A stretch of 64,000 nt of DNA from Altibacter lentus (lineage in GTDB: Bacteria > Bacteroidota > Bacteroidia > Flavobacteriales > Flavobacteriaceae). Location of the stretch: positions 29,143-93,142 of the forward strand of contig NZ_KN050846.1 of NCBI RefSeq assembly GCF_000746845.1, read 5' to 3'. Under the pieces are notes generated by a model, which ran no database searches, was not told the DNA's origin, and worked only from the letters and a program-made list of their open reading frames with translations. Numbering within the stretch: position 1 is the first letter of the stretch; each line of letters starts with the position of its first letter. Below, piece by piece: positions 36,919 through 45,180 of this stretch. A program made the position numbers and the translations under genes.

Positions 36919-37606
36919 AATTGTTGTTTTTAGAATTGTTCAATTGATATTCTTTAATTGCTTTCGCAAGGATTTCCATAGCCACTTTTTTGTTTCCAAC
37001 TCCTTTAAATTCCATTTGTCCGGGCCCTTTATAGTTTGTAAACCACATTTGCAGAATTTCAATAACGCCTTTGTACTTAGCATTCAATTCGTCTAAATTA
37101 TTCACATCATACATGGGTGAATCACTCGATACCGCAATTAATTTATCATCCTGTTCTCCTCTATCCTGTAGATATAAGACACCTATTATTTTAGATTTCA
37201 GTAGTTGGCCGCGTTCCACCGGAGGGCCAAGCACGAGTACATCCAAAGGATCGCCGTCACCACCTTTCTCTTTCGAAAGCAACGTCTGTGGGATCATTCC
37301 ATAGTTACCGGGATATCCAATATAATGTACCACTCTCGGGTGCTCATCAATCATTGCCCAGCGTATTTCCCCTGTTGACTTATCCAACTCCCATTTATCT
37401 AAAGTGCCTGCAGGAATTTCAATGATTGCATTAATATCTCCATCATCCAAAAGAGGGTTAATATCAGTTAGCAAATGAAGGGTATCATCCTCCTTTTCCA
37501 GAGCGTTTTCACTGGAATCTGATTTTTCAACTGAAGGTCCGAAATCACAACTGCCGAGGAACAGTGATAATGAAATACATAGTAAAATGAGGATACGGTT
37601 ACTCAT
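36917..37606 (-). CDS. ppa: Inorganic pyrophosphatase, predicted lipoprotein
   Basis: Hydrolyses pyrophosphate to two phosphates. The 229-residue protein contains the family I signature GDGDPLDVLVLG (116-127) with metal-binding aspartates, plus YPGNYGMIPQT and an ending KGVGNKKVAMEILAKAI. Unusually, it starts with a lipoprotein signal peptide (LCISLSLFLGSC, Cys20), so it should act in the periplasm or at the outer membrane rather than in the cytosol. Start at 37606 is preferred. Stop codon overlaps a type A cassette-end element. Confidence 0.88.
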   Translation of the reverse strand: MSNRILILLCISLSLFLGSCDFGPSVEKSDSSENALEKEDDTLHLLTDINPLLDDGDINAIIEIPAGTLDKWELDKSTGEIRWAMIDEHPRVVHYIGYPGNYGMIPQTLLSKEKGGDGDPLDVLVLGPPVERGQLLKSKIIGVLYLQDRGEQDDKLIAVSSDSPMYDVNNLDELNAKYKGVIEILQMWFTNYKGPGQMEFKGVGNKKVAMEILAKAIKEYQLNNSKNNN

Positions 37607-37624
37607 AGCTTCAAAATAAATCAC

Positions 37625-37860
37625 AACGATGCAAAACGTTCATGAGTGTGGCGACTCTGACTCAAACAAACAAAGTTTGCAGAGCAAATGTTGGCAGTCC
37701 CGCCTGTGCGTGACGTGCGAATCAGAAACCTTGTCTTTAACAAGGCGCCTGTAGCGGTAATGAGGAAGACGGCAAAGCCACTTTTATTATTTGTCAGATA
37801 AAGATAAAGATTTTTAAATCTTGAAATATCAAATCATTTCAATAAAACCACATTTGTTTT
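37625..37860 (-). repeat. Older attC-like element, type C, diverged
   Basis: Begins ACAACGATGCAAAACGTTCA and contains GTTGGCAGTCCCGCC, GTGACGTGCGAATCAGAA and TTATTATTTGTCAGATAAAG, all shared with the intact type C elements at 56966 and 60917. The right arm is poorly kept (AAGTATAGCC). It follows the truncated amidohydrolase gene (minus strand). Confidence 0.6.
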
Positions 37861-37885
37861 AAAGTATAGCCGGCAGAGTTTCATG

Positions 37886-38408
37886 CTATTGTGTAAAAAA
37901 TGTTTCGGCATTTTCATAATAAATTTTTCTCTTTTGAAATGCATTGAGAAAAACAAGTTCTTCTATATTATTTATAGCACTTTTTATATCTCCATTATCC
38001 GAACCAAACATTAATCTATCCTCTAAACCTGCATTTATCAATTTTCCCATTATAGAATTAAATTCTGCTTTCGGGAATATATAAGGATTGCTTATTACTG
38101 AAATATCTGCATAAACATTAGGGTAATACTTCATGATTGCTATGGTGTCCTCCAGGAATGGCGCACCAGCATGCATAATCCATACTTTTAGTTTAGGAAA
38201 TCTTTGTAAAAGACCTTCTAAAAATAATGGTTTTCCCAAGCTAACTTTAAAATTGGTGCTACGATGATCTGGGCCTGCCAAACCTGTGTGGATTCCAACC
38301 GGTATGTTATATTTTTCGGCTAATGCATAATAGGGAAATAGTTTCTCGTCCGACGGAGAAATTCCATAATACTGGCTTAAGACCTCCCCTAGAAATTGTC
38401 TTCCCTTC
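37886..38408 (-). pseudogene. 5'-truncated metal-dependent amidohydrolase
   Basis: The minus frame reads GRQFLGEVLSQYYGISPSDE, then YNIPVGIHTGLAGPDH, LKVWIMHAGAPFLEDT and RLMFGSDNGD, typical of the second half of a TIM-barrel amidohydrolase of the amidohydrolase_2 type. An in-frame TAA lies just upstream and no start codon precedes the conserved part, so about half of a normal 300-plus-residue enzyme is gone. The break falls inside the last codons of the HPP gene, which points to a recombination junction at about 38390-38410. Confidence 0.8.
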
Positions 38409-39000
38409 TCTTAAATATTCTTGTTAATCTACTATTAGTCGGGTATTTTCTATGCTTGGTCATATTATTAAAAACTAAAGCAGTTATAAATAGTATTATA
38501 GTACCGGACATCACCGGTGAAATAACATAAAAATAACCTAATGCTTTTATTTTTTCCGTCCCAATTACCGCAATGAGAGCAGTCGCACCACCCGGAGGAT
38601 GAAGCGTTTTTGTAATCTGCATCACCACTATGGATGTGGCAACTGCAAGTGGTGCAGTAATCCAAATTATTTCCGGCAAACATTTAAAAACGGTAACGCC
38701 AATCAACCCCGAAATTATCTGTCCGCAAATAAAGTTTCTCGGTTGTGTCAATGGGCTTTGTATGGCACCAAAAATAAGCACACTTGATGCCCCGAACGTG
38801 CCTATCAGAAGTATGTTTTCTAATCTGGGCAGGTAAGATGATTGTAAGAATGCGATAATTGAGATACCGACAAAAGCACCAATAAAAGACCAGAATTGTT
38901 CCTTAAAATCAATGCTGGTTTCTCTATATATTACATAGCGTGAAATTCTCGCATTCCTTTTAATATTTTGACTAATTTTTTTTCTTTTAGTATGTTTCAC
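38389..39000 (-). CDS. HPP family membrane protein
   Basis: A 203-residue integral membrane protein with the HPP signature ITKTLHPPGGATALIAVIGT and at least four helices (FIGAFVGISIIAFLQSS; ILLIGTFGASSVLIFGA; FICGQIISGLIGVTVF; VISPVMSGTIILFITALVF). Some HPP proteins transport nitrite in chloroplasts and cyanobacteria; function here is open. Its 3' end overlaps the broken end of the amidohydrolase fragment by about 20 bases. Confidence 0.88.
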   Translation of the reverse strand: MKHTKRKKISQNIKRNARISRYVIYRETSIDFKEQFWSFIGAFVGISIIAFLQSSYLPRLENILLIGTFGASSVLIFGAIQSPLTQPRNFICGQIISGLIGVTVFKCLPEIIWITAPLAVATSIVVMQITKTLHPPGGATALIAVIGTEKIKALGYFYVISPVMSGTIILFITALVFNNMTKHRKYPTNSRLTRIFKRREDNF

Positions 39001-39448
39001 GTATACTATGCAATTGAATTATAAGTTGTGAATGTAAGGGTAATTGGATAATTTTTATATAAAATAGGCAAATTCTCTACTTACGCACAACGGTCTTGTT
39101 TAACGGCTCAGTGGCGCAGTTTTCAATGTACGATTTTTCAGATAATGTTCTTGTGTTCTGAAGCTCGCAATATTTTTCTATTAAGTTAAGCATCCTTCGG
39201 AATGAGCGTAATTGGTGGTTGTCGTTTCGTTATTTGTTTCTATAGTTTGGTTGTGTGTTTAAGCACTAAAGTTAGCAAATAAAATGCAGGTAGGAAGTAC
39301 CGCAAGTCCCGATAGCTATCGGGTTTCGTGCGTCTTCTTGAGCTAGCAATAAAATGTACACATTGTTGTGCTTTCATTATTTAAAAACGGCTTAATTTTT
39401 TAAATGTTTGCATGGGTTATGAAGTACTGGCGATATCGCTAGTAATGG
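39001..39448 (-). repeat. Gene-free gap with one or two attC-like elements
   Basis: A left boundary GCACAACGGTCTTGTTTAAC (AAC at 39089-39091) and a right boundary TACACATTGTTGTGC (GTT at 39365-39367) enclose 279 bases. The second half, from about 39249 (GGTTGTGTGTTTAAGCACTA, then AGTTAGCAAATAAAATGC), matches the type H element at 53356, so two elements or a decayed gene-less cassette may be present. A palindrome CCCGATAGCTATCGGG lies at about 39308. Nothing coding is seen. Confidence 0.6.
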
Positions 39449-40111
39449 TTACGCCAGGCCAAGGTAGATACAAACTAAAGCTATAGTGTTAAAAAAACCG
39501 TGTACGGCAATAACAAACCACAAATCGTATTTGCGTAAGTAGAATATGAGAGCTATAAGTGCTCCTATAATCCAAGTAACAAGTTGTCCCGTAATGCCTT
39601 GCTGACTGTGCATAAGGCCAAAAAAACCGGTAACTAGGACAATATTAAGCACTATACTGATTTTACTGTCTCCAAAGAATTTGACGAACTGTCGCATAAG
39701 GTAACCCCGAAAAATAATTTCTTCTCCAAACGCTGCAGTTGCCCACACGATCAACACCCAAACAATAGTGACTGAAAGATTTCCTTTCAATTGATTCATG
39801 CTTGAATAATCAATAGGTACGCCCGTGAGCATCTCGATTCCGGGTACTATGGCAAAGACATATAAAATAAAGAGCCCAAAAGCAACTAACGGAGCATGCA
39901 CAAGGAGATTTTTTGCATTGAATTTATCACGTTGAAAGCCAAGGGCTGAAAATGGTTTCCCTTTGTATTCTATATAATTAGCTATTATAATGATAATGGA
40001 GATAATTATATTTTCAAAAGGTGTTCTGGTGATAGGCCCGAAGTACAAGAAACAAATAAGGGCAAGGGTGAGTAATGGAATTACTATGTGTCGGAAGGTC
40101 ATTTTTTTCAT
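39449..40111 (-). CDS. CPBP family intramembrane metalloprotease
   Basis: A 220-residue protein with six or seven helices and the CPBP/Abi motifs: AAFGEEIIFRGYLMRQF (EExxxR), a second motif with histidine in TGFFGLMHSQQG, and IAVHGFFNTIALV. Members are CAAX-processing-like proteases, in bacteria often tied to immunity against self-made bacteriocins. Its minus-strand 3' end is followed after 80 bases by the GTTGTGC boundary of the element region 39089-39367. Confidence 0.88.
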   Translation of the reverse strand: MKKMTFRHIVIPLLTLALICFLYFGPITRTPFENIIISIIIIIANYIEYKGKPFSALGFQRDKFNAKNLLVHAPLVAFGLFILYVFAIVPGIEMLTGVPIDYSSMNQLKGNLSVTIVWVLIVWATAAFGEEIIFRGYLMRQFVKFFGDSKISIVLNIVLVTGFFGLMHSQQGITGQLVTWIIGALIALIFYLRKYDLWFVIAVHGFFNTIALVCIYLGLA

Positions 40112-40235
40112 CGTTTTTGATCTTATATCTGAAGACGAAGTAATGAACTAAACTTCCAAAAGCCCCTGTAAATATCAATGTTTTTACTGAATGGTAGTAA
40201 ATTGCTAACTGGATGGTCGATAGCTTTTAATAAAT

Positions 40236-41072
40236 TTATTGAAACCAGGTCATAAATGCTTGTCGCTTATACCTACTGATATTGATTTCAGCAATCGCAT
40301 CGTTTTTAATAGGTGCTTTTAACCTAAGTCGCAACTTACCATTTTCTATCTTTTCAATTTGGTCTACCGCATCTTTATGAATGATAATTTGCCGGTTGGC
40401 TCTAAAAAACAATTGATCGTTTATTTTTTCTTCGAGCTCATTCAATGTAAAATCGGTAGTAAGTGTGGTGCCGTCATTTTGAACAGTATACACAATTTTG
40501 TTCTCGCTAAAGAAACAGGCAATATTTTCGTAGGTGAGCTTGGTCATTTTTGCACCACTTTCAATAGTAATTTCATGATCTTTTATGGATACCTTATATA
40601 AATTGTATATGTCCAGGGAATATGCTAATCCTATCAGAATAAAACTTACCAACAAGGTGATTAGCAGGCCAATTAATAAATAATAGAATTCAGTTTCTCC
40701 ACCTGCGATTTTATTTAAGACAATACCTAAAGGAATATACATAATAGTGATATAGCCAAGCGTAGAGAGCATATACCTTGAGATAGAGGCGATATCTACT
40801 TTTTTAGAAAAATACTTTTTCTTGTAAAATCTAAAATTAAGCTCTGCTATGGTTCCAATAAGAATACACAAGACAATAGTGGATAGAAAACCTATTGTAG
40901 GGAATCTGTACGATTCACCATTTGGGAAACTCTCGGGAGTTGATAAATGGTTTACGACTAAACTGAAAATTATAAAGACAAGTATTTTCTGAATCCAACT
41001 CCAAAGAGAACCTTGATTAAATTTAAGCGCTACGGTTTTTGATGCATTGTTGCCTGGTTGTGAAGTACTCAT
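40236..41072 (-). CDS. LytTR-domain membrane regulator
   Basis: A 278-residue protein: four membrane helices in the first 165 residues (e.g. KILVFIIFSLVVNHL; FLSTIVLCILIGTIAEL), then a LytTR DNA-binding domain (ITIESGAKMTKLTYENIACF; FFRANRQIIIHKDAVDQIEK; and a C-terminal NISRYKRQAFMTWFQ). It probably links a membrane signal directly to transcription; some such proteins in Bacteroidota control nearby envelope genes. Start at 41072 (MSTSQPGNN) or 41096. Confidence 0.85.
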   Translation of the reverse strand: MSTSQPGNNASKTVALKFNQGSLWSWIQKILVFIIFSLVVNHLSTPESFPNGESYRFPTIGFLSTIVLCILIGTIAELNFRFYKKKYFSKKVDIASISRYMLSTLGYITIMYIPLGIVLNKIAGGETEFYYLLIGLLITLLVSFILIGLAYSLDIYNLYKVSIKDHEITIESGAKMTKLTYENIACFFSENKIVYTVQNDGTTLTTDFTLNELEEKINDQLFFRANRQIIIHKDAVDQIEKIENGKLRLRLKAPIKNDAIAEINISRYKRQAFMTWFQ

Positions 41073-41099
41073 TAATTGGAAGTTCTTTTTAATCAATCT

Positions 41100-41164
41100 C
41101 TGGTAGACCGGTGTGGTTTTAATATGGCAGTTAACCGTATAGCACTGCAGCTATAGGTGATGTT
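41100..41164 (-). repeat. Partial attC-like element, type I right end
   Basis: AGCACTGCAGCTATAGGTGA is identical to the right end of the type I element at 59197-59394, followed by TGTTGTGC, the GTT boundary (41162-41164). The left arm has decayed (GGTAGACCGG). It is the 3' element of the NTF2-like gene. Confidence 0.65.
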
Positions 41165-41176
41165 GTGCAGCCTAAC

Positions 41177-41638
41177 TTAGTCTGAAATAGGAATTTCTTT
41201 CACAGTGGAGTGGAGATGAGTAATTTTCCATTTTCCCTCTATTCTTTTCCAAATTTTCGTCACGTATTCTTGCATATTTGTTGTGTCATCTTTTGGATAT
41301 TCAAAAGTTCTAATGGTATACCCGGATTCATTCGATAAGGCATATATCTCTAATTTGTCACTAATAGGTTCTTTAAAAGGTCTGGGAATGGAATTGCAAA
41401 ATTTGCTGATGATTTGCTTAGAAGGAACTTTTTTACCATTAGCCAAAAAAGTAATTTCGTTATCCATAAGGTCAAGGACTTGCTCACAATTCCCCTCTTT
41501 AAACGCGTTTTGCTCTTTGTGAGCTGCTTCCTTTATTTCAGATTCCACATTCGGTGAATCTAAGGTTTGCGCATTAACTGTGTTTGACAAAGAGAAAATT
41601 AAAAATATTCCTGTAAAAATAGATTTAAATGATTTCAT
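41177..41638 (-). CDS. Exported NTF2-like (SnoaL-type) protein
   Basis: A 153-residue protein with a signal peptide (GIFLIFSLSNTVNAQ) and a single cone-shaped NTF2-like domain: EQNAFKEGNCEQVLDLMDNE, ITFLANGKKVPSKQII, and the closing strands KIWKRIEGKWKITHLHSTV. Such domains bind small hydrophobic ligands or act as weak enzymes; no function assigned. The cassette-like ends GTTGTGCA and TTGCACTAC (at 41655) are nearly complementary. Confidence 0.75.
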   Translation of the reverse strand: MKSFKSIFTGIFLIFSLSNTVNAQTLDSPNVESEIKEAAHKEQNAFKEGNCEQVLDLMDNEITFLANGKKVPSKQIISKFCNSIPRPFKEPISDKLEIYALSNESGYTIRTFEYPKDDTTNMQEYVTKIWKRIEGKWKITHLHSTVKEIPISD

Positions 41639-41660
41639 GACTTGTTGGATTATGTTGCAC

Positions 41661-41784
41661 TACAGTTTCGTGTTTGGCTTTCATTGCGGATTTCAAGTTA
41701 CGGATTATTACGAAAATTGCGTTTTTTGTTGTAGGAAAAACAGTTCACTTAACCTACATACCCAAATGAAATATACACGTGGTT
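41661..41784 (-). repeat. Older attC-like element, type K
   Basis: From TACAGTTTCGTGTTTGGCTT to TATACACGTGGTTGTGC. Arms CGTGTTTGG and the right ATACACG are related to the cleaner type K copy at 43363. Left terminus is TAC instead of AAC, so it may be inactive. Confidence 0.6.
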
Positions 41785-41808
41785 GTGCTTTCGTTATTTT
41801 GTTAGGAT

Positions 41809-42600
41809 CTAATTCTGTTTTTCAATTGAATTCTTTAAGTTATGTAACCTTTCTTGTCGTGACTTGATCTTACCAATTGCATTATATGTTCTTCCCATAT
41901 CACCAATTATGTAATTTTCTAATAAGGGTGTTTTCAGTATTCTATCATAATCATAATCGATTTCTCGGTTATCTTTTATTGAAGCAACTTTTTTATAAAA
42001 CGCACGGATGTCTTCTTCATTAATGACCAAATCACCTGTGTTTTCCGTCATATATCCTTCTGGTAATGTATACATCAATGGCTCAAATTGATTTTCAACA
42101 AATCTAGTAATCGAACTAAATGAATTCTCAATCAAAACAAAATCTGCATAATATTGTGACAGATTCTTCAGTAATTCTTTTCTCTTAAAATTATTAAAAG
42201 TGCCCATTGATTTGGCCGATTCGAACGTTGTTGAATAATTTGTTGGATTTACGGAATAAAAAATAGGTTCAACATATACTCCAAATTTTTCTATTCCCAT
42301 AGTTCTTTTTGGATTCCTAACATATGTTAATAATGTGTCTAAGTATTCGATCCTCTTTACATGGAAATTAATATAGTAGTTTAACTTTTCATTGTCTTTT
42401 TCTAAATCTAGGAGAATATTTTCAAAAAAATTATTTTCTGCGATTCTTGCTTTTCTTCCATCATTCCAAGTATTAATTTGTAAAGCAATCAAAATTCCAA
42501 TTACCACAAGAATTATTTCACCTATAGCATAAAGAAGATATTTGCTGAATTTATTTTCAGTCAATAACCTCTGTCGAATTTTCCGAAAGAATTTTATCAC
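41809..42600 (-). CDS. DUF6090-like membrane protein, copy 1
   Basis: A 263-residue protein beginning MIKFFRKIRQRLLTENKFSK, then a membrane helix (GEIILVVIGILIALQINTWN), then a long helical cytoplasmic or periplasmic region. I know this N-terminus as DUF6090 (from memory), a family often seen in many divergent copies in flavobacteria; function unknown. A paralogue lies at 43496. Both share the same 60-base leader. The C-terminal halves are largely different, while the first 50 residues are nearly identical. Confidence 0.8.
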   Translation of the reverse strand: MIKFFRKIRQRLLTENKFSKYLLYAIGEIILVVIGILIALQINTWNDGRKARIAENNFFENILLDLEKDNEKLNYYINFHVKRIEYLDTLLTYVRNPKRTMGIEKFGVYVEPIFYSVNPTNYSTTFESAKSMGTFNNFKRKELLKNLSQYYADFVLIENSFSSITRFVENQFEPLMYTLPEGYMTENTGDLVINEEDIRAFYKKVASIKDNREIDYDYDRILKTPLLENYIIGDMGRTYNAIGKIKSRQERLHNLKNSIEKQN

Positions 42601-42663
42601 AAGCGGTCAGTTTCTATAAAGATATGATTTTAATTGAATTAGGTAGTTCAAATAATGAAGCAC

Positions 42664-42790
42664 GACGTTCTCGGGTAGGATGCCGTTGTATAGTGCCTCC
42701 AACGAGCGTAGCGAGAAAAAAACAGAGCAACTCAACTTGTAAGTAAACACCAAAGTAGGCGAGAACAAGCAAATACCTATAACCAGGGTC
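42664..42790 (-). repeat. Older attC-like element, type G-related
   Basis: From GACGTTCTCGGGTAGGATGC to CTATAACCAGGGTCGTGC. It shares AAAGTAGGCGAGAACAAGCA with the element at 45047. Termini are GAC/GTC instead of AAC/GTT. The left-hand sequence GAAGCAC and the DUF6090 cassette start GTGCTTTC at 41784 are complementary. Confidence 0.6.
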
Positions 42791-42822
42791 GTGCGTTCGT
42801 ATTTTTATCCGTTTTATAGGCG

Positions 42823-43278
42823 CTACTGTTTCATTTCCACTCTAATCAGTCGAATTGTTATAGTGTCACTCAAATTTTCTACAGAATGAGGTGCTTCTGG
42901 TTTTTTATACATTGTCAATGGGAAAGTAAGTGGTTCTGGTATTTTGCGAGAATCCATAATTACATTTCCTTCTCCATCACGGTCAATAAAATCTCCAGCT
43001 TCCATAATATAAAGTACACTCGGCCATTGATGATGATGAACAGGTTCTAATTCATTGGGTGCAAGAGTAACTTCCAAAACTCTTACTTTGTCGTTTTCCA
43101 ACAAAATTTTATGGTTATTCGGTGCAGAAACTACAGCATCTTGTTCTTTAGGCCAATCCGCTGGATCTCCTGTTTTGTATAAAAGTTTTTGTTCTTCAGT
43201 TGTTTGTCCGAAAACTGAAGTAGTTGAAAATGCCGTAAGGCAAATCACAGCAATTAGAAATTTAAAAGTTGATTTCAT
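42823..43278 (-). CDS. Exported cupin-domain protein
   Basis: A 151-residue protein with a signal peptide ending SVFGQ and one cupin barrel. Motif 1 is EVTLAPNELEPVHHHQWPSV with two or three histidines, motif 2 is MYKKPEAPHSVENLSDT with a histidine. A periplasmic metal-dependent cupin; substrate unknown. Confidence 0.8.
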   Translation of the reverse strand: MKSTFKFLIAVICLTAFSTTSVFGQTTEEQKLLYKTGDPADWPKEQDAVVSAPNNHKILLENDKVRVLEVTLAPNELEPVHHHQWPSVLYIMEAGDFIDRDGEGNVIMDSRKIPEPLTFPLTMYKKPEAPHSVENLSDTITIRLIRVEMKQ

Positions 43279-43362
43279 ATTTGGTTAGTTTTAGGTGCTT
43301 ACTCTAATCGGTTTTCAGCTATCCCGTTTGTCTTTGTTACAGTCGTTTGTAATATGTTTTAT

Positions 43363-43490
43363 AACGGTTTCGTGTATGGCCATCGTTGCGGGTTTTAAGA
43401 TACGGAATTTTCAGAAGTAGGATTTATTTTGTAAGAATTTAAATTCGTTTAAGCCTACCGGCGCATCCGTAATAAACCATACACGTTGTT
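43363..43490 (-). repeat. attC-like element, type K
   Basis: From AACGGTTTCGTGTATGGCCA to ACCATACACGTTGTT. Left arm CGTGTATGG and right arm CCATACACG are perfect nine-base complements. It is the 3' element of the second DUF6090-like gene. Confidence 0.75.
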
Positions 43491-43495
43491 GGGCT

Positions 43496-44281
43496 TTATT
43501 TAGTAACTTCAGCATCTAATTGCTCAATAAGAGCTCTTATCTCCTTTAGAATTTTTTGACAATTCAAACGCATTGAATGATTATTTAGAACAGAAAGTTT
43601 TAAACCATTTCTAAATATTTGATCATTTAATAGGTTATCCATTTGAGATTTATAAAGCTCAAAATTACCTGAATCAATACTTCCGTAATGTTTAATTGTA
43701 TCTGAATTAATATACGTTTCTACATTTAAGTACGGCATTAGTTCACGGAATTTTGCAGATTGATTATAAAGATAACTTTCATATTCTGATCTCATGTGTT
43801 CCGTACCGCCTTCAATAAGAGAATATTTATGTTTTATATTAAGCAAACGTTTTTTGAGTGTATCATTTTTAATAATACCTAGTGAACCTGAACCAATAAT
43901 TTCGTCTATAGAGTTTGTGCTCGGGTGAAACTCTCTCCATCTAAAAACTTGCCATATTGTACTATCCAATAGACGTATTTCAATTGGATTTTTGGGTGAA
44001 TTATAATTCAATAAAGTTGCTGCAGACTTTTCTTTAATAACTTTGTCTTCTATAAATTCTTGAAGGTTTTTTGAATCAACCATTAAGTCATTTTTGATTC
44101 CTATCAGAAATTTTCTTTCCGTTTTTTCTTCAATTCGATTAATGTTCCAGTTATTTACTTGAAGCGCTAATAGAATTCCTATCATTACTAAAATTATTTC
44201 ACCAATGGCATAAATCAGATATTTACTGAACTTATTCTCAGTCAATAATCTTTGACGAATCTTTCTGAAGAATTTTATCAC
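43496..44281 (-). CDS. DUF6090-like membrane protein, copy 2
   Basis: A 261-residue paralogue of the protein at 41809: same basic start (MIKFFRKIRQRLLTENKFSK) and membrane helix (EIILVMIGILLALQVNNWN), different C-terminal region. Cassette-like ends GTTGGGCTTTATT (left) and, read on the minus strand at the right, GTTGTGCTTCATT are near-complementary. The leader contains TTTGAACTACC and TATCTTTA, possible -33 and -7 boxes, so this cassette may carry its own promoter. Confidence 0.8.
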   Translation of the reverse strand: MIKFFRKIRQRLLTENKFSKYLIYAIGEIILVMIGILLALQVNNWNINRIEEKTERKFLIGIKNDLMVDSKNLQEFIEDKVIKEKSAATLLNYNSPKNPIEIRLLDSTIWQVFRWREFHPSTNSIDEIIGSGSLGIIKNDTLKKRLLNIKHKYSLIEGGTEHMRSEYESYLYNQSAKFRELMPYLNVETYINSDTIKHYGSIDSGNFELYKSQMDNLLNDQIFRNGLKLSVLNNHSMRLNCQKILKEIRALIEQLDAEVTK

Positions 44282-44344
44282 AAGCGGTTAGTTTCTCTAA
44301 AGATATGATATTAATTGAATTAGGTAGTTCAAATAATGAAGCAC

Positions 44345-44543
44345 AACGGTTAAGGCTAAAATTTCGGCAGGTTGGCAGTGACGCCGGGGATCCGCCTGCG
44401 GCGGAACATCGGAGTGGGGAGCTGCTTCCCAAATTTGTCCGACTTACTTTTTAGCTTCTTTAAAAGTATAAAATTTGTTTCAAGTATTTCAGTTCCGCTG
44501 ACACGGGCTAAGCGAACTGGCGTTAGCAATTATAGCCGTTGTT
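44345..44543 (-). repeat. attC-like site 1, type A
   Basis: First element of the well-preserved array. Arms GGCTAAAATT/AATTATAGCC (one mismatch), AAC and GTT termini. It is the 3' element of the lipoprotein gene at 44548. The centre carries the palindrome GATCCGCCTGCGGCGGAAC seen in other type A copies. Confidence 0.8.
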
Positions 44544-44547
44544 GCCA

Positions 44548-45024
44548 TTAGTTTTTTTCCGGTCGGATTGCAGTATGATATACCACATTAAATGGCTTGC
44601 CATATTCGTTTTCTGTTTTTAAATCTACTCTAAGTATATTCAATTCAGAATTCAAAATCTTTTCGTATTTGTATCCACCTTTAATATTTATCAGAGTGTC
44701 TGGATTAATCAATTTCCGTCCGTTGTCATAATTCGTACTGTCGAATTTAATCGCCCAAGATTTGTCATTTAGATTGTATCCCACAAACACAATTTCTCCA
44801 GTAATTTTAGAACTCAATTCATATTTGTTCTTGTAAGAAGGAATATCACGAACTGAAATACTGTCAAAAACATATTTTTCATTTATTTCCGCTATGATTT
44901 TTTTCAAACTGTCGTTTTCCGAGAGCAGATTTTCCAATTCAGTAATTTTATATTCTTGCTTACTTTGGTCAGCGCAACTGAAGATTAAAATACTCAGAAA
45001 TAATAGTGGTAAAAGTTTCATCAT
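44548..45024 (-). CDS. Cassette gene: small lipoprotein
   Basis: A 158-residue lipoprotein from the ATG at 45024 (MMKLLPLLFLSILIFSC, Cys17). After a short coiled-coil (ITELENLLSENDSLKKIIAE) comes a beta-rich domain (TGEIVFVGYNLNDKSWAIKF). No family recognised. The longer frame to 45048 would run into the cassette boundary, so 45024 is chosen. The ends (GTTGCCATTA at 44541 and GTTGGCTGTA on the other side) match imperfectly, unlike the cassettes further right. Confidence 0.7.
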   Translation of the reverse strand: MMKLLPLLFLSILIFSCADQSKQEYKITELENLLSENDSLKKIIAEINEKYVFDSISVRDIPSYKNKYELSSKITGEIVFVGYNLNDKSWAIKFDSTNYDNGRKLINPDTLINIKGGYKYEKILNSELNILRVDLKTENEYGKPFNVVYHTAIRPEKN

Positions 45025-45046
45025 TCGTTTGGTTAAAATTACAGCC

Positions 45047-45169
45047 AACGGTCTTGGCTATGAGTAGTTGCGTGGTTTAGCACGGAACTTTGCAAGTACA
45101 CACCATGTTGGAAATTCCTGCGGAATTTCCAAAGTAGGCGAGAACAAGCAATTGCTTATAGCCATTGTT
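45047..45169 (-). repeat. attC-like site 2, type G
   Basis: From AACGGTCTTGGCTATGAGTA to CTTATAGCCATTGTT. Arms GGCTAT/ATAGCC; internal hairpin GGAAATTCCTGCGGAATTTCC. 3' element of the NHL-repeat lipoprotein cassette. Confidence 0.82.
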
Positions 45170-45180
45170 GTACGGCGTTT

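Noticed and set aside
39308..39325. Palindrome CCCGATAGCTATCGGG as an individual operator
   Set aside because: It sits in the middle of a decayed palindromic element, where such inner hairpins are usual.
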